Positions 44,476-55,058 of a stretch of DNA of 64,000 nucleotides are shown in pieces (the stretch's first letter is position 1; every line of letters starts with the position of its first letter). The position numbers were made by a program, and so were the translations under genes. This stretch comes from a bacterium (GTDB taxonomy: Bacteria; Pseudomonadota; Alphaproteobacteria; Micavibrionales; UBA2020): NCBI GenBank assembly GCA_029945425.1, contig JAQSDV010000002.1, positions 1,247,960 to 1,311,959 of the forward strand, written 5' to 3'. The notes under the pieces are model-generated. The model was given only the letters and a program-made list of their open reading frames with translations, was not told where the DNA came from and searched no databases.

Positions 44476-47400
44476 TTGGCCGATAGCGACAACATAAGCG
44501 ATGTTTTCGAGGAAATCGCCGCCGAAGCGGCGGAAACGAAGGCGCGTCTGGATGCGGGCGTTGACCGTATGACCGTCGAGCGCGCCAGCATCGAGCGCAT
44601 GACGCAGGGTGTGCCCTCGGATCCCCAGCTGTCTTCCGAATGGCACCTGACCGGCACTTGGGGCCTGCATGCGGATCTGGTCTGGCCCGATTACACCGGG
44701 TCCGGCATCCGCCTCGCCGATTTCGATGACGGGTTCCAGTACACGCATCCCGATCTCGCGCCGAATTACGATACCACGCTTGACCGCGATGTGGGCTCCA
44801 ACGATTACGATGCCGCGCCGTCTGCATCGGATGACGACCATGGGACGGCGGTCATGGGCGTGATGATCGCCGACGATAACGGCAGCGGAATTGTCGGCGT
44901 AGCTTTCGACGCGACCGGCGTGGGCATCCGCCAGTCCTTCTCTTCCGGCACCGATGCGCAGACGTTGCAGGGATTTCAATACGCATTGACCGCGCAGGTC
45001 GATGTCATGAACAACAGCTGGGGATATACCACTCCCTATTCCGACGATTTTGCCGAGGTTTATTCCGGTGTCACCGTGGGCGATGTTGGCGACGCCATGC
45101 AGGATATCGTCGATCAGGGCCGCGGCGGGCTTGGCACCAGTGTCGTTTTCGCGGCGGGTAACGAAGGTGATGTCGGCGATAACGTCAACTATCACAACTT
45201 CCAGAATTCCCCCTACGCGATCACCGTCGCCGCCATCGATTCAGCGGGCCATGTCGCCTCGTTCAGCACGCCCGGCGCGGCGCTGCTGGTGGCGGCGGGC
45301 GGCGTGAATATCCTGACCACTGACCGCACAGGATCCGCAGGCTACGAAAACGGTAATTACGCGACGGTCGACGGCACATCATTTGCCGCCCCCGCCGTCA
45401 GCGGCGTGATCGCGCTGATGCTGGAGGCCAATCCCGATCTCGGCTGGCGCGACGTGCAGCAGATCCTTGCCTATTCCGCGCAGCATAATGATCCCGCCAG
45501 TTCCGGCTGGCAGTATAACGGCGCGACCAACTGGAACGGCGGCGGCTTGCACTTCAGCCATGATTACGGCTTTGGCGCGGCAGACGCCTTTACCGCCGTG
45601 CGCCTGGCGGAACTCTGGGGCCTGCAGCAGACCTCTGCCAACATGACGACGTTTACGACCGCAACATCGTCCCCCAACCTTTTGATCCGCGACAATGCGA
45701 CCGTCTCGACCACAATCAACGTGACGCAGGATATTTTCATCGAGCATGTGCAGATACACCTCGACATCAACCACACCTGGGCGGGCGACCTGATCGTCAC
45801 GCTGATCAGCCCGGACGGCACCGAAAGCGTGCTGGTCAACCACCCCGGCACGCGACAGGCGGGCGATTTCAGCGGATCTTCCATGCACGGCATCGATTTC
45901 ACGGTCGGGACCAATGCCGACTGGGGCGAAAGCAGCCTTGGCACCTGGACGCTGGAGATACAGGACACAGAACGCAACGATACCGGCACGCTCGCCAGCT
46001 GGAACATAACCTTCCTCGGGCACGCGCAAAGCTCCGATGACGTCTATGTCTACACCAATGCGCTGGCGGCATTTTCGGGCGCGGAACTGGCCGCGCGCAG
46101 CACGGTTTCAGATACCGATGGCGGCAGCGACACGCTCAACATCACCGCGGTCACGACGGCCAGCACGGTCAACCTTGCAACCGGCACCGGCACGGTCGCC
46201 GGCAAGGCCGTGACGATTTCCGGCATCGACAATGTCTTTGGCGGCGACGGCAATGACCGGCTGACCGGCGACGGCGGCAACAACCGGATCGCCGGCGGTC
46301 GCGGCACGAACACGCTGGACGGCGGCAGCGGCACGGATACCGCGATCTATGCGGCCGATATCGGCGGTTTCAGTTTCTCCCTCGTCAGCACCAGCCTCGT
46401 TTATGTGACTCACGCCGTGGGCTACACCGTCATCGACACTTTGATCGATTTCGAACTGTTCGAATTCGGGGGCCAAAGCTATACCTATACCGCGCTTGAA
46501 GCCTATGTGACTTTCTACGGCTCGGCCATTCGCGGCACGACAGGCAATGACAGCATGTCGGGTACGCCCGGTGCGGATACCTTTGCGGGCGGCACGGGCA
46601 ATGACACCTATGTCATCAATGACGCGGGCGATTACATCCTCGAAAATCCGGGCGAAGGCACCGATACCGCGCAGGCCAGCATCAGCTTTACGCTGAATGA
46701 CAACGTCGAAAACATCACCCTGAGCGGCACCGCCGCAATCGATGCGACGGGCAACACCCAGAATAATTCGCTGACCGGTAATAGCGGCAACAACACGCTG
46801 GATGGCGCCACCGGCGCGGACCGCATGGCGGGGCTTGGCGGCAATGACACCTATATCGTCGATAACCTCGGCGATGTCGTGGCGGAGGCCGCAGGCGGCG
46901 GGACGGATGTTGTCTATGCCAGCGTCTCGCATTCGCTGGCGGCAGAAATTTATGTCGAAAACCTTGTCCTGACGGGTACCAACAACCTTTACGCAACAGG
47001 CAACAGCAGCGTCAACACCCTGACCGGCAATAGCGGCGACAACACGCTGGATGGCGGCGCGGGCGTGGATACGCTGATCGGCGGGTCGGGCAATGACACC
47101 TACCTTGTCGATACGGCAGCCGATGTGATTATCGAGCAGCCGGGCGAAGGGAGCGATACCGTCCGCACGGCAATCAGCTATACGCTCGGCAACGAAGTGG
47201 AATCCCTCGTCCTGCTCGGCTCTGCCGCGCTGAACGGCACGGGTAATGCGGGCGCAAACACGATCACCGGCACATCGGGCATCAACACGCTGAACGGTGG
47301 CGCGGGCGCAGATACGCTGATCGGCGGCGCGGGCAATGACATCTATTACATCGACGAAGCAGGCGATGTCATCATCGAGGATGCGGGCGCGGGCGGCGGC

Positions 47401-48873
47401 ATCGATACGGCCTATATCAGCGGCGATCACACCCTTTCCGCCAACGTTGAAAAACTTGTCTTCGCGGGCGCGGGCGGCGGCTTTACCGGCACGGGTAACG
47501 CGCTTGCCAACACCCTGACGGGCAACGCGGGCGACAACACGCTGGATGGCGGCGCGGGCGCGGACAAGCTGATCGGCGGGCTTGGCAACGACACCTACAT
47601 CATCGACATGCCGACAGATTCCATCAGCGAAGCCGCAAATGCGGGCAACGACACTGTGCAGGCGGGTTATTCCTACACGCTCGCGATCAACCTTGAAAAT
47701 ATCACGCTGATCGGCACATCATCCATTAACGCAACCGGCAATACGCTGGGGAATATCCTGACCGGCAATGCGGGCAGCAATATCCTGAATGGCTTGACCG
47801 GCGCGGATACGATGGCGGGTGGCGCGGGCGACGATTTCTATTTCGTCGACAATCTTGGCGACGTGGTGCAGGAAAGTGCTGGCAACGGCAATGACTCTGT
47901 GCGCTCCACGCTCAGCTTCACGCTGGGGGCGGAGATCGAGAACCTGATGCTGCTGGGTTCGGCTGCGGCCAGCGCGACCGGCAACGCGCTCAACAACAGC
48001 CTGACCGGCAACACCGGCATCAATACGCTGAACGGCGACCTCGGCGCGGATACGATGGCGGGGCTTGGCGGTAACGATACCTATTTCGTCGACGATATCC
48101 TCGACCTCGTGTTCGAAAACACCAATGGCGGCATCGATACCGTGCAGGTCGGTTTCAGCTATACGCTGGGCGCGAACGTGGAAAAACTGCTGCTGACGGG
48201 CGCTGCGAATATCGACGGTACAGGCAATACGCTTGCCAATACCCTGACGGGCAATTCCGGCGACAATACGCTGGATGGCGGCAGCGGCGCTGATAAAATG
48301 TATGGCGGCCTTGGCAACGATACCTACATCATCGACAGCACGACCGACGGCGTGACCGAAGCAGCCGGCGCGGGCCATGACACGGTGCGCACCAGCGTCA
48401 CCATCATCCTGGCCGCGAATGTCGAGGATCTTGTGCAAACCGGCGTCCTGAATATCAAGGGCACGGGCAACGCGCTCGACAACACCATGTTCGGCAACAG
48501 CGGCAACTCGACGCTGGACGGCAGCACAGGCGCGGACTTCCTCGACGGCGGTTTCGGCAACGATACGCTGACAGGCGGCACGGGCGCGGATATCTTTGCG
48601 TTCAGCAACACATCAAGCTTCGACAAGGTCACCGATTTCAGCCTGACCCAGGGCGACCGTCTGGATATTTCCGACATCCTGATCGGCTTCACAACGGGCG
48701 TCAGCGAGATCACCGACTATGTTTCCTTCGCAACCGTGAAGGGCGTGACCACGATCAGCGTCGATGCCGATGGCACGGGCAGCGGCACGGCAATGGTTGC
48801 GATCGGCTCCGTCACCGGCCTCGGCACCATGACGGTGGACCAGCTGTTCGACGCGGGCAAAATCATCGTCTGA
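44476..48873 (+). CDS. Secreted kexin-like S8 protease with P-domain and RTX repeats
   Basis: A 1465-residue protein starting at TTG (GAAGG eight bases upstream), with no Sec signal. The subtilase domain (about 70-385) has D84 (FDDGFQYTHPDL, as in furin/kexin), H122 (DDHGTAVMG), oxyanion N229 (AAGNEG) and S302 (DGTSFAAP). A proprotein-convertase P-domain (about 400-515, INHTWAGDLIVTLISPDG) follows, then about 800 residues of RTX-type repeats rich in GGxGxDT, and a C-terminal type I secretion signal region (DIFAFSNTSS-DKVTDFS, ending FDAGKIIV). It should be exported by a type I system, possibly the one at 51359-56384, and fold on Ca2+ outside. The substrate is unknown. Confidence 0.9.
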   Translation: MADSDNISDVFEEIAAEAAETKARLDAGVDRMTVERASIERMTQGVPSDPQLSSEWHLTGTWGLHADLVWPDYTGSGIRLADFDDGFQYTHPDLAPNYDTTLDRDVGSNDYDAAPSASDDDHGTAVMGVMIADDNGSGIVGVAFDATGVGIRQSFSSGTDAQTLQGFQYALTAQVDVMNNSWGYTTPYSDDFAEVYSGVTVGDVGDAMQDIVDQGRGGLGTSVVFAAGNEGDVGDNVNYHNFQNSPYAITVAAIDSAGHVASFSTPGAALLVAAGGVNILTTDRTGSAGYENGNYATVDGTSFAAPAVSGVIALMLEANPDLGWRDVQQILAYSAQHNDPASSGWQYNGATNWNGGGLHFSHDYGFGAADAFTAVRLAELWGLQQTSANMTTFTTATSSPNLLIRDNATVSTTINVTQDIFIEHVQIHLDINHTWAGDLIVTLISPDGTESVLVNHPGTRQAGDFSGSSMHGIDFTVGTNADWGESSLGTWTLEIQDTERNDTGTLASWNITFLGHAQSSDDVYVYTNALAAFSGAELAARSTVSDTDGGSDTLNITAVTTASTVNLATGTGTVAGKAVTISGIDNVFGGDGNDRLTGDGGNNRIAGGRGTNTLDGGSGTDTAIYAADIGGFSFSLVSTSLVYVTHAVGYTVIDTLIDFELFEFGGQSYTYTALEAYVTFYGSAIRGTTGNDSMSGTPGADTFAGGTGNDTYVINDAGDYILENPGEGTDTAQASISFTLNDNVENITLSGTAAIDATGNTQNNSLTGNSGNNTLDGATGADRMAGLGGNDTYIVDNLGDVVAEAAGGGTDVVYASVSHSLAAEIYVENLVLTGTNNLYATGNSSVNTLTGNSGDNTLDGGAGVDTLIGGSGNDTYLVDTAADVIIEQPGEGSDTVRTAISYTLGNEVESLVLLGSAALNGTGNAGANTITGTSGINTLNGGAGADTLIGGAGNDIYYIDEAGDVIIEDAGAGGGIDTAYISGDHTLSANVEKLVFAGAGGGFTGTGNALANTLTGNAGDNTLDGGAGADKLIGGLGNDTYIIDMPTDSISEAANAGNDTVQAGYSYTLAINLENITLIGTSSINATGNTLGNILTGNAGSNILNGLTGADTMAGGAGDDFYFVDNLGDVVQESAGNGNDSVRSTLSFTLGAEIENLMLLGSAAASATGNALNNSLTGNTGINTLNGDLGADTMAGLGGNDTYFVDDILDLVFENTNGGIDTVQVGFSYTLGANVEKLLLTGAANIDGTGNTLANTLTGNSGDNTLDGGSGADKMYGGLGNDTYIIDSTTDGVTEAAGAGHDTVRTSVTIILAANVEDLVQTGVLNIKGTGNALDNTMFGNSGNSTLDGSTGADFLDGGFGNDTLTGGTGADIFAFSNTSSFDKVTDFSLTQGDRLDISDILIGFTTGVSEITDYVSFATVKGVTTISVDADGTGSGTAMVAIGSVTGLGTMTVDQLFDAGKIIV
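46530..48590 (+). repeat. Tandem RTX modules inside the protease gene
   Basis: About eight in-frame modules of roughly 240-250 bases (about 81 residues). Each has N-T-L-T-G-N-S-G-D-N-T-L-D-G-G, then D-T-Y-x-V-D, then a sheet ending in L-x-G. Motif starts recur near 46770, 47020, 47265, 47515, 47757, 48000, 48243 and 48486. These are calcium-binding, secretion-linked repeats. Confidence 0.8.
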
Positions 48874-48968
48874 TGCGGCTTTTGACAGGCCTTTTGCGGC
48901 CGCAACAAAGCTTCACACGCCCCCTCCCCTGATATACATTAAACCACCAGATTCAAACGGAGTTGAAT

Positions 48969-49718
48969 ATGAAAATTCTCGTGCCCGTCAAGCGCGTCGT
49001 CGATTTCAACGTGAAGGTCCGCGTCAAAAGCGACCAGAGCGGCATCGAGCTGGCCAACGTGAAAATGTCGATGAACCCCTTCTGCGAAATCGCGGTCGAA
49101 GAGGCCGTGCGCATGAAGGAAAAAGGCATCGCGACCGAAATCATCATCGTATCGGTCGGCGACGCGAAGGCGCAGGAAACGATCCGCACCGGCCTTGCCA
49201 TGGGCGGCGACCGCGGGATTCTGGTTCAGTCGGATGCGGCGGTCGAGCCACTCGGCATCGCGAAACTCCTCGCGGCGATTGTGAAAAAAGAAACCCCCGA
49301 CGTCGTTATCCTCGGCAAACAGTCGATCGATGGCGACAACAACCAGACCGGCCAGATGCTGGCCGCATTGCTGGGCTGGGGCCAGGCGACGTTCGCATCG
49401 AAAATTGAAAAGACCGATGGCGGATTCAATGTCACGCGCGAGGTGGATGGCGGCCTTGAAACGCTCGCCCTTAAACTGCCCGCGGTCATCACGACCGACC
49501 TGCGCCTGAACGAGCCGCGCTATGCCGCGCTCCCCAATATCATGAAGGCGAAATCAAAGCCGCTCGCGACGATGACGCCCGCCGATCTTGGCGTCGATGT
49601 CGCGCCGCGCGTGACGGTATTGAAGGTGACCGAGCCTGAAAAGCGCAAAGGGGGCGTCAAGGTGAAGGACGTCGCCGAACTGGTATCGAAGCTGAAAACC
49701 GAAGCGAAGGTGATCTGA
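48969..49718 (+). CDS. etfB: Electron transfer flavoprotein beta subunit
   Basis: A 249-residue protein. The ATG at 48969 ([17 protein letters not shown]) has CGGAG six bases upstream and is preferred over the TTG two codons earlier. The family features [15 protein letters not shown] and [26 protein letters not shown] (the etf-beta signature region) are present. With EtfA it carries electrons from acyl-CoA dehydrogenases to the ETF-quinone oxidoreductase. It is three bases from etfA. Confidence 0.96.
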   Translation: MKILVPVKRVVDFNVKVRVKSDQSGIELANVKMSMNPFCEIAVEEAVRMKEKGIATEIIIVSVGDAKAQETIRTGLAMGGDRGILVQSDAAVEPLGIAKLLAAIVKKETPDVVILGKQSIDGDNNQTGQMLAALLGWGQATFASKIEKTDGGFNVTREVDGGLETLALKLPAVITTDLRLNEPRYAALPNIMKAKSKPLATMTPADLGVDVAPRVTVLKVTEPEKRKGGVKVKDVAELVSKLKTEAKVI

Positions 49719-49720
49719 CC

Positions 49721-50650
49721 ATGACCGTCCTTTTGATCGCGGAACACGATAACGCATCCCTGAAACCCGCCACGCTGAATGCGGCAAGTGCAGCGGCGAA
49801 ACTGGGCGATTTCGACATTCTGGTGGCGGGCACGGGTTGCGCGGGCGTTGCCGATGCCGCCGCAAAAATCGCGGGCTGCAAAAAAGTGTTGCTGGCGGAT
49901 GACGCGGCTTACGCGCATCAGGTTGCGGAAAACATGGCATCGCTGGTCGCCAAAATCGGCGCGGGCTACACCCATATCCTCGCCCCCGCCACGACGGGCG
50001 GCAAAAACATGCTGCCCCGCGTCGGCGCGCTTCTGGATGTGCAGCCCCTGTCGGATGTCAGCGGCGTTGTGAGCGCCGATACCTTCGTGCGCCCGATCTA
50101 TGCGGGCAACGCCTTTGCGACCGTGCAGTCGAAAGACAAGATTAAAGTCATGACCATCCGCACCACGGCCTTCGATCCGGCAGCGGCGGAAGGCGGCTCC
50201 GCCACCGTCGAAAAAATTGCTGGCGCAGGCGATGCAGGTTTGGCGCAATTCGTCAGCCAGCAGATCACGAAATCCGAACGCCCCGAACTCACCGCCGCGC
50301 GCATCGTCGTATCCGGCGGGCGCGGCATGGGCAATGGCGAGAATTTCAAGCTGATCGACGCAGTCGCCGACAAACTGGGCGCAGCAGTCGGCGCAAGCCG
50401 CGCGGCGGTCGATGCGGGTTTCGTGCCGAACGATTATCAGGTGGGTCAAACCGGCAAGGTCGTTGCGCCCGATCTTTACATCGCCGTCGGCATCTCCGGC
50501 GCGATCCAGCATCTGGCCGGCATGAAGGATTCAAAAGTCATCGTCGCCATCAACAAAGACGCCGAAGCCCCCATCTTCCAGATCGCCGATTACGGTCTGG
50601 TGCAGGACCTGTTCACGGCGCTGCCGGAACTGGAAAAGGCGTTGGGGTAA
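49721..50650 (+). CDS. etfA: Electron transfer flavoprotein alpha subunit
   Basis: A 309-residue protein. The C-terminal FAD domain has [40 protein letters not shown] and [11 protein letters not shown]. It binds the FAD of the ETF heterodimer. Its stop overlaps the next small gene (TAATG). Confidence 0.96.
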   Translation: MTVLLIAEHDNASLKPATLNAASAAAKLGDFDILVAGTGCAGVADAAAKIAGCKKVLLADDAAYAHQVAENMASLVAKIGAGYTHILAPATTGGKNMLPRVGALLDVQPLSDVSGVVSADTFVRPIYAGNAFATVQSKDKIKVMTIRTTAFDPAAAEGGSATVEKIAGAGDAGLAQFVSQQITKSERPELTAARIVVSGGRGMGNGENFKLIDAVADKLGAAVGASRAAVDAGFVPNDYQVGQTGKVVAPDLYIAVGISGAIQHLAGMKDSKVIVAINKDAEAPIFQIADYGLVQDLFTALPELEKALG

Positions 50651-50793
50651 TGACTGTAAAACTCGCAACAATCGCGCTGCTCTTCATCGCCGCAGGCACT
50701 TTATCCAGCTGCTATCAGGCGGGGTATGTGATGGGGACGGGCGTCAATGCGTTGCGGCATCCGATTGATACGGCGGGCAAGGTTTACCGGTAA
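50650..50793 (+). CDS. Small lipoprotein, unknown
   Basis: A 47-residue protein starting on the etfA stop (TAATG). An N-terminal hydrophobic helix leads to a lipobox-like LSSC (Cys near residue 20), then a 27-residue tail (YVMGTGVNALRHPIDTAG). It resembles entericidin-sized lipoproteins in size only. It ends exactly where the convergent gene at 50794 ends. Confidence 0.55.
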   Translation: MTVKLATIALLFIAAGTLSSCYQAGYVMGTGVNALRHPIDTAGKVYR

Positions 50794-51291
50794 TTAGGCA
50801 GGTCCTGCAGCGGCTTTCTTTGCGGCGGGCACGACGAGATAGACGGTCGTGATCTGCTTGCGCAGTTTTTGCGTGAAATCGTTTTTGCCGCCAAGGTCTT
50901 CCGCACGGTCGAGCCATGTTTTCGCACCCTGCATATCCTGCGGCGTGCCCTGCCCTGCGGCCTTCATGTATGACGTCATCAATGCGGCCTGCGCGTGATC
51001 GCGGGCGGCGAGTTCTTCGAAAATATCATAGGCCTGCTTTTGCGCGCCTGATAAAACGGCGGTCGTCATCGCGGGAATTTTTTGAGAAAGTCCGGGGGCG
51101 GCGGCAACGGTATAAAGCCCCATCGCGAAGTTGTATTTTTCACGGTCGCCGCCATCGCGCGCGGTTTCGAAATCCTGTTTCACCACCTCGGCCCCCGGCA
51201 GTTTCATGTCCTGAATGATCTGGTAGAGGGGGAAGTTTTCGGGGGTGAATTTGATCAAGCAGCGGCCTCTCATGTTGTGACTGGGGTACAT
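50794..51291 (-). CDS. Sel1/TPR-like small protein
   Basis: A 165-residue, mainly helical protein with a Sel1-like repeat (AALMTSYMKAAGQGTPQDMQGAKTWLDRA). There is no signal peptide. It is the last gene on the strand of the type I secretion locus, 67 bases after the HlyD gene, so it may be co-transcribed. An ATG at 51270 is an alternative start. The function is unknown. Confidence 0.6.
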   Translation of the reverse strand: MYPSHNMRGRCLIKFTPENFPLYQIIQDMKLPGAEVVKQDFETARDGGDREKYNFAMGLYTVAAAPGLSQKIPAMTTAVLSGAQKQAYDIFEELAARDHAQAALMTSYMKAAGQGTPQDMQGAKTWLDRAEDLGGKNDFTQKLRKQITTVYLVVPAAKKAAAGPA

Positions 51292-51358
51292 GAGTATGGT
51301 AACCGACTATGCCATAATCAGCGAGTCATAAACGCTATTTCATTGAAATTGAAAGCTT

Positions 51359-52828
51359 TTAACGCTCGCGCATTGCGGTCTGTGCGGCCTTCGTGAAGGG
51401 CTTGAGCAGATATTGCATGACGGTTTTCTTGCCCGTCACGATATCGACGGTCGCCTGCATGCCGGACATGACTTCAAGTTTCTTGTCGCCCTTTTGCACG
51501 GAGGTCTGCTCTGTCTCGACGCGCACGCGGTAAAAGCTTTCGCCCTTTTCGTTCATGATGCTGTCCGGCGATACTTCGACGACCTTGCCCGACAGCGAGC
51601 CATAGACCGAGAAATCGAACGCGGTCAGGCGCACAATCGCGTTCTGGCCCAGATGGACAAAGGCGATGTCGCGCGGCAGGAGGCGTGCCTCCACCACCAG
51701 CTTGTCGTCGGCGGGCACGACCTCCATGATCGTTTCGCCGGGGCGCACAACGCCGCCCACGGTCGTGATCTTGATGTCCTTCACGACGCCGTTCACGGAT
51801 GCGACGATTTCGGTACGCTCCGATTTATCGCGATACGCGGCCAGCGTCTGCTTGATCGTGTTCATCTCGATCGTTTTTTCCGAGAGTTCTTTTTGCGACG
51901 ACGCACGGAAGTCGGTCAGCAGCGTTTCAAGGCGGCTTTTCACTTCCTTGACCGCCGTTTGCGCGCGCGGCAGGGCGAGGCGCAAGCCGTTCAGCTCAGC
52001 CGATTGCTGCGCGATGCGTTGCTTGACCTGCAACAATTCTTTTTTGTTGGCGGCGCCCTTGGCGACCATGGGTTCCACCATGTTGCGTTCGTCCACGGCG
52101 AGCGCAAGCATCGAGCCGGTGTCGGAGATGCGGCGCTGCAGCTCGTTCACTTCCTGCTCTTTCTGACTCAGCTGGTCTTTCAATACGGTCGACTGGTTGG
52201 CGATCTGGCGGCGGTTGGCGTCGAACGCGTTCTGTTCCTGACGCACGCTGTCGAGCGCGCCGCGTTTCACCTCGTCGGAATAGGTGATCGTATCCTTGCC
52301 TTCGGTTTCCGCCTGCAGGCGCTGGATGGTCGCAAGGGTGCCGAGGTATTTTTGCATGGTCGCGTCGAAATCTGCGCGCGCCTGAATGTTGCGCATGCGC
52401 AACAGCGGCTGGCCGGCTTTGACCGTTTCGCCTTCCTTGACCATGAATTCGTCGATGATGCCGCCTTCAAGGTTCTGCACGGCCTTGACCTCCGACGAAG
52501 GCACAACCGTGCCGTCGCCGCGCGAGACTTCATCGAGCGTCGCGATATTCGCCCAGGCGAGGAAGATAAAGATCACGGAAGCCAGGCAATAGAGCAGCGC
52601 ATGGTCGCGGAAGGAAAGCCCGTCGGCGGGCGAGAAATCATCGTCATATTTGCGCGTCAGGTCGAGCTTGCGCAGGTCGTATTCGTTGAGGTCGAGGTTC
52701 TTGCCGCCAGCCGGAGGCTTGCGCGGCGGTGCCTGTTTCGGCTTCGCACCTGCGGCTTCGCTGGCGGGAATTTTCGCGGGCTCGATCTTCATCTGGCCTT
52801 GCGGCGGATTTTCGATGGGATCACTCAT
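51359..52828 (-). CDS. HlyD-family type I secretion adaptor
   Basis: A 489-residue protein with a Pro/Ala/Lys-rich cytosolic N-terminus (about 1-75), a single membrane helix (about 78-98), a lipoyl half (VVPSSEVKAVQNLEGGI), a long coiled coil (about 150-340), the second lipoyl half and a C-terminal beta domain (GMQATVDIVTGKKTV). It links the ABC exporter to TolC. It overlaps the ABC gene stop by eight bases. Confidence 0.94.
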   Translation of the reverse strand: MSDPIENPPQGQMKIEPAKIPASEAAGAKPKQAPPRKPPAGGKNLDLNEYDLRKLDLTRKYDDDFSPADGLSFRDHALLYCLASVIFIFLAWANIATLDEVSRGDGTVVPSSEVKAVQNLEGGIIDEFMVKEGETVKAGQPLLRMRNIQARADFDATMQKYLGTLATIQRLQAETEGKDTITYSDEVKRGALDSVRQEQNAFDANRRQIANQSTVLKDQLSQKEQEVNELQRRISDTGSMLALAVDERNMVEPMVAKGAANKKELLQVKQRIAQQSAELNGLRLALPRAQTAVKEVKSRLETLLTDFRASSQKELSEKTIEMNTIKQTLAAYRDKSERTEIVASVNGVVKDIKITTVGGVVRPGETIMEVVPADDKLVVEARLLPRDIAFVHLGQNAIVRLTAFDFSVYGSLSGKVVEVSPDSIMNEKGESFYRVRVETEQTSVQKGDKKLEVMSGMQATVDIVTGKKTVMQYLLKPFTKAAQTAMRER

Positions 52829-55052
52829 TCGGCGCGCCCCCTACTCCGCCGCTGCGGTATGCGCCCGCCTGCAGCTTCTGGATGACTTCATCGCGCGGGC
52901 CGGACGCGATCACGCGCCCACGATCCATCAGGATCAGCTTGTCGATCAGGCCCAGAACCGCGCTCTTGTGCGTGATGAGCAGGATCGTCTTGCCCTTGAT
53001 CATTTCTTTCAGGTGGCCGTACAGGCGGCGCTCGGAACCCGGATCGATCGACGCGGTCGGTTCATCGAGCAGCAGGATGGGCGGATCGTAGAGCAGCGCG
53101 CGGGCAATCGCGATTGCCTGACGCTGGCCGCCTGAAAGGTTATCGCCGCGCTCACCAATCTGCGTATCAAGGCCCGCTTCGGAATCGCGCAGGAAGTTCA
53201 TGACGCCCGCCATTTCGGCCGCGCGCAGGACCGCGCTGTCGGGCACGGATTCATGGCCGAGCGTGATGTTTTCGCGCACGGTGCCGAAGAACAAATACGG
53301 CGTCTGCTGCACCACGCCGATATTGCGGCGCAAATCCGCAGGGTCGATCTGACGCACATCGACGCCGTCGATCTGCACGGAACCGGCTTCGGGCTGGTAG
53401 AGGTTGAGGATCAAACGCTCGAGCGTCGTCTTGCCGGAACCGACCGCGCCGATCACGCCCACATGTTCGCCGGGCTTCACCGACATCGACACGTTTTGCA
53501 GGGCGGGCGTTTTCTGGTTCGGGTAGCGGAACACAACGTCGCGGAATTCCAGCTGGCCCTTCATGATGGGCATCGAGATAAAGACCTGGCCGGTCGGGCG
53601 TTCGACGGGCGCCTTCATCAATTCATCAAGACGCTCCAGCGCCTCTTTCGACTGGCTCCATTTCGTCAGCAGGCCGGCAATCGACGCAACAGGCGCCATG
53701 CAACGGCCGGACAGAATGACGGAAGCGATCAGCGCACCCATCGTCAGTTTATGGTCGGCGATCAGGTAAGTGCCGTAAAGGATCATAAAGACGGAGCAGA
53801 TATTCGCCATCAGCACGGCGAAGTTGACGCCAAAGCTGGACACGCTGCGCGCCTTGACGCTCGTGCGCGAGGATTGTTCGGTCAGTTCTTCCCACTTGCG
53901 CTGCATGTGGCCTTCGGCCGCCTGCACCTTAATAGTTTCAAGGCCGGAAAGAGTTTCGAAGATCAGGCTGCTTTTGTAAGAGCCTTCCTTCATGCTTTCC
54001 TTGATGACCTTGTCGAGCGGCCCCTGCAGCAACACACCCACGCCCATCGACAGCGGGACGAGCACGGCGGGTACGGCGGCGATCGGGCCTGCGATGACCC
54101 AGATCAGGATAATGAAGAACAGGATGAACGGGAAATCGATGACGGCCACGATGGTGGCGGAGGCGAAGAAATCGCGTAAGGTTTCGAATTCGCGCAGGTT
54201 CGCGGCATGCACGCCGACGGAAGGCGGACGCGCCGCCATTTTCATCGCCAGCATCTGTTCGAAGATCCGGCTGGAGATAATGTTGTCCGCCTTGCGGCCC
54301 GCGGTATCGACGAAATGCGAGCGCAGGTTTTTCAGGAAGAAGTCGAACAGGTAAGCGAGGAACACGCCCGCTGCCAAGAACCACAGCGTTTCAAACGCCG
54401 AGTTCGGGATGACGCGGTCATAGACGTTCATCGTGAAAAGCGGGCTTGCGATGGCCAAAATATTGATCATCACGGCGGCGAGGCCGACTTCGTAATAAAT
54501 CTTGCGGTGGCGGTAGATTGCGCCCCAGAACCACGAACGTGCGGTATCGATTTCGGCGGGACCGGTGCGTGAATCAAGGTTCGCGCGCGGGCGCACGAAG
54601 AACGCGTAATCGTTGAAACGCAGCTTCAATTCATCAAGCGTCAGCAGCGTCGGCGCATCCGGCGTTTCAGGGAACAGCACCGCGAATTTGTCGCCCACGC
54701 GCCCGCGCAGGATGGCGGCCAGGTTGCGTTTCAGGACAAGGATTGCGGGCAGGCCGGGATGGTCGACAAGGTCGGTGATCGGGCGGCGCACCATGCGGGC
54801 GGTGAAGCCGATGCGGTCTGCCGCGCGCACGAAAGCGGCGGGTGATGCCATTTGCTTGCCATGCACGGGAAGCCCCGAGGAAAGCGCAGCCGCCGTCGTA
54901 CGACGGCCGTTTTCGGCCGCGATGATGGCAAGGCATTCCATGAGGGGATCGTCGAGCGAAACGCGCGCGGCCTCAAGCGGCCATGCGTTTCCCAACTCGT
55001 CGGTTTCCGGCGTTGCAGGGGTCGTGGGTAATTGCTGGCCGGGATCTGACAC
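52821..55052 (-). CDS. LapB-type ABC exporter, type I secretion permease/ATPase
   Basis: A 743-residue protein. The N-terminal C39-like domain (about 30-150) lacks the catalytic cysteine at the usual place (DPLMECLAII), so it probably docks substrate rather than cleaving it. Six membrane helices (about 180-460) and an ABC ATPase with GAVGSGKTTLERL, LSGGQRQAIAIARAL and ILLLDEPTASID follow. It exports RTX proteins lacking a cleaved leader. It lies six bases from the TolC gene and overlaps the HlyD gene. Confidence 0.94.
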   Translation of the reverse strand: MSDPGQQLPTTPATPETDELGNAWPLEAARVSLDDPLMECLAIIAAENGRRTTAAALSSGLPVHGKQMASPAAFVRAADRIGFTARMVRRPITDLVDHPGLPAILVLKRNLAAILRGRVGDKFAVLFPETPDAPTLLTLDELKLRFNDYAFFVRPRANLDSRTGPAEIDTARSWFWGAIYRHRKIYYEVGLAAVMINILAIASPLFTMNVYDRVIPNSAFETLWFLAAGVFLAYLFDFFLKNLRSHFVDTAGRKADNIISSRIFEQMLAMKMAARPPSVGVHAANLREFETLRDFFASATIVAVIDFPFILFFIILIWVIAGPIAAVPAVLVPLSMGVGVLLQGPLDKVIKESMKEGSYKSSLIFETLSGLETIKVQAAEGHMQRKWEELTEQSSRTSVKARSVSSFGVNFAVLMANICSVFMILYGTYLIADHKLTMGALIASVILSGRCMAPVASIAGLLTKWSQSKEALERLDELMKAPVERPTGQVFISMPIMKGQLEFRDVVFRYPNQKTPALQNVSMSVKPGEHVGVIGAVGSGKTTLERLILNLYQPEAGSVQIDGVDVRQIDPADLRRNIGVVQQTPYLFFGTVRENITLGHESVPDSAVLRAAEMAGVMNFLRDSEAGLDTQIGERGDNLSGGQRQAIAIARALLYDPPILLLDEPTASIDPGSERRLYGHLKEMIKGKTILLITHKSAVLGLIDKLILMDRGRVIASGPRDEVIQKLQAGAYRSGGVGGAPNE

Positions 55053-55058
55053 GGGTTA

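Noticed and set aside
46108..47430. A 440-codon minus-strand frame inside the RTX protease
   Set aside because: It is a shadow of the tandem RTX repeats, with low-complexity Ala/Arg/Ile content and no start signal.
48894..48905. Palindrome TTGCGGCCGCAA after the RTX protease
   Set aside because: It has no loop or T-run, so it is not a convincing terminator, and no regulator is implied.
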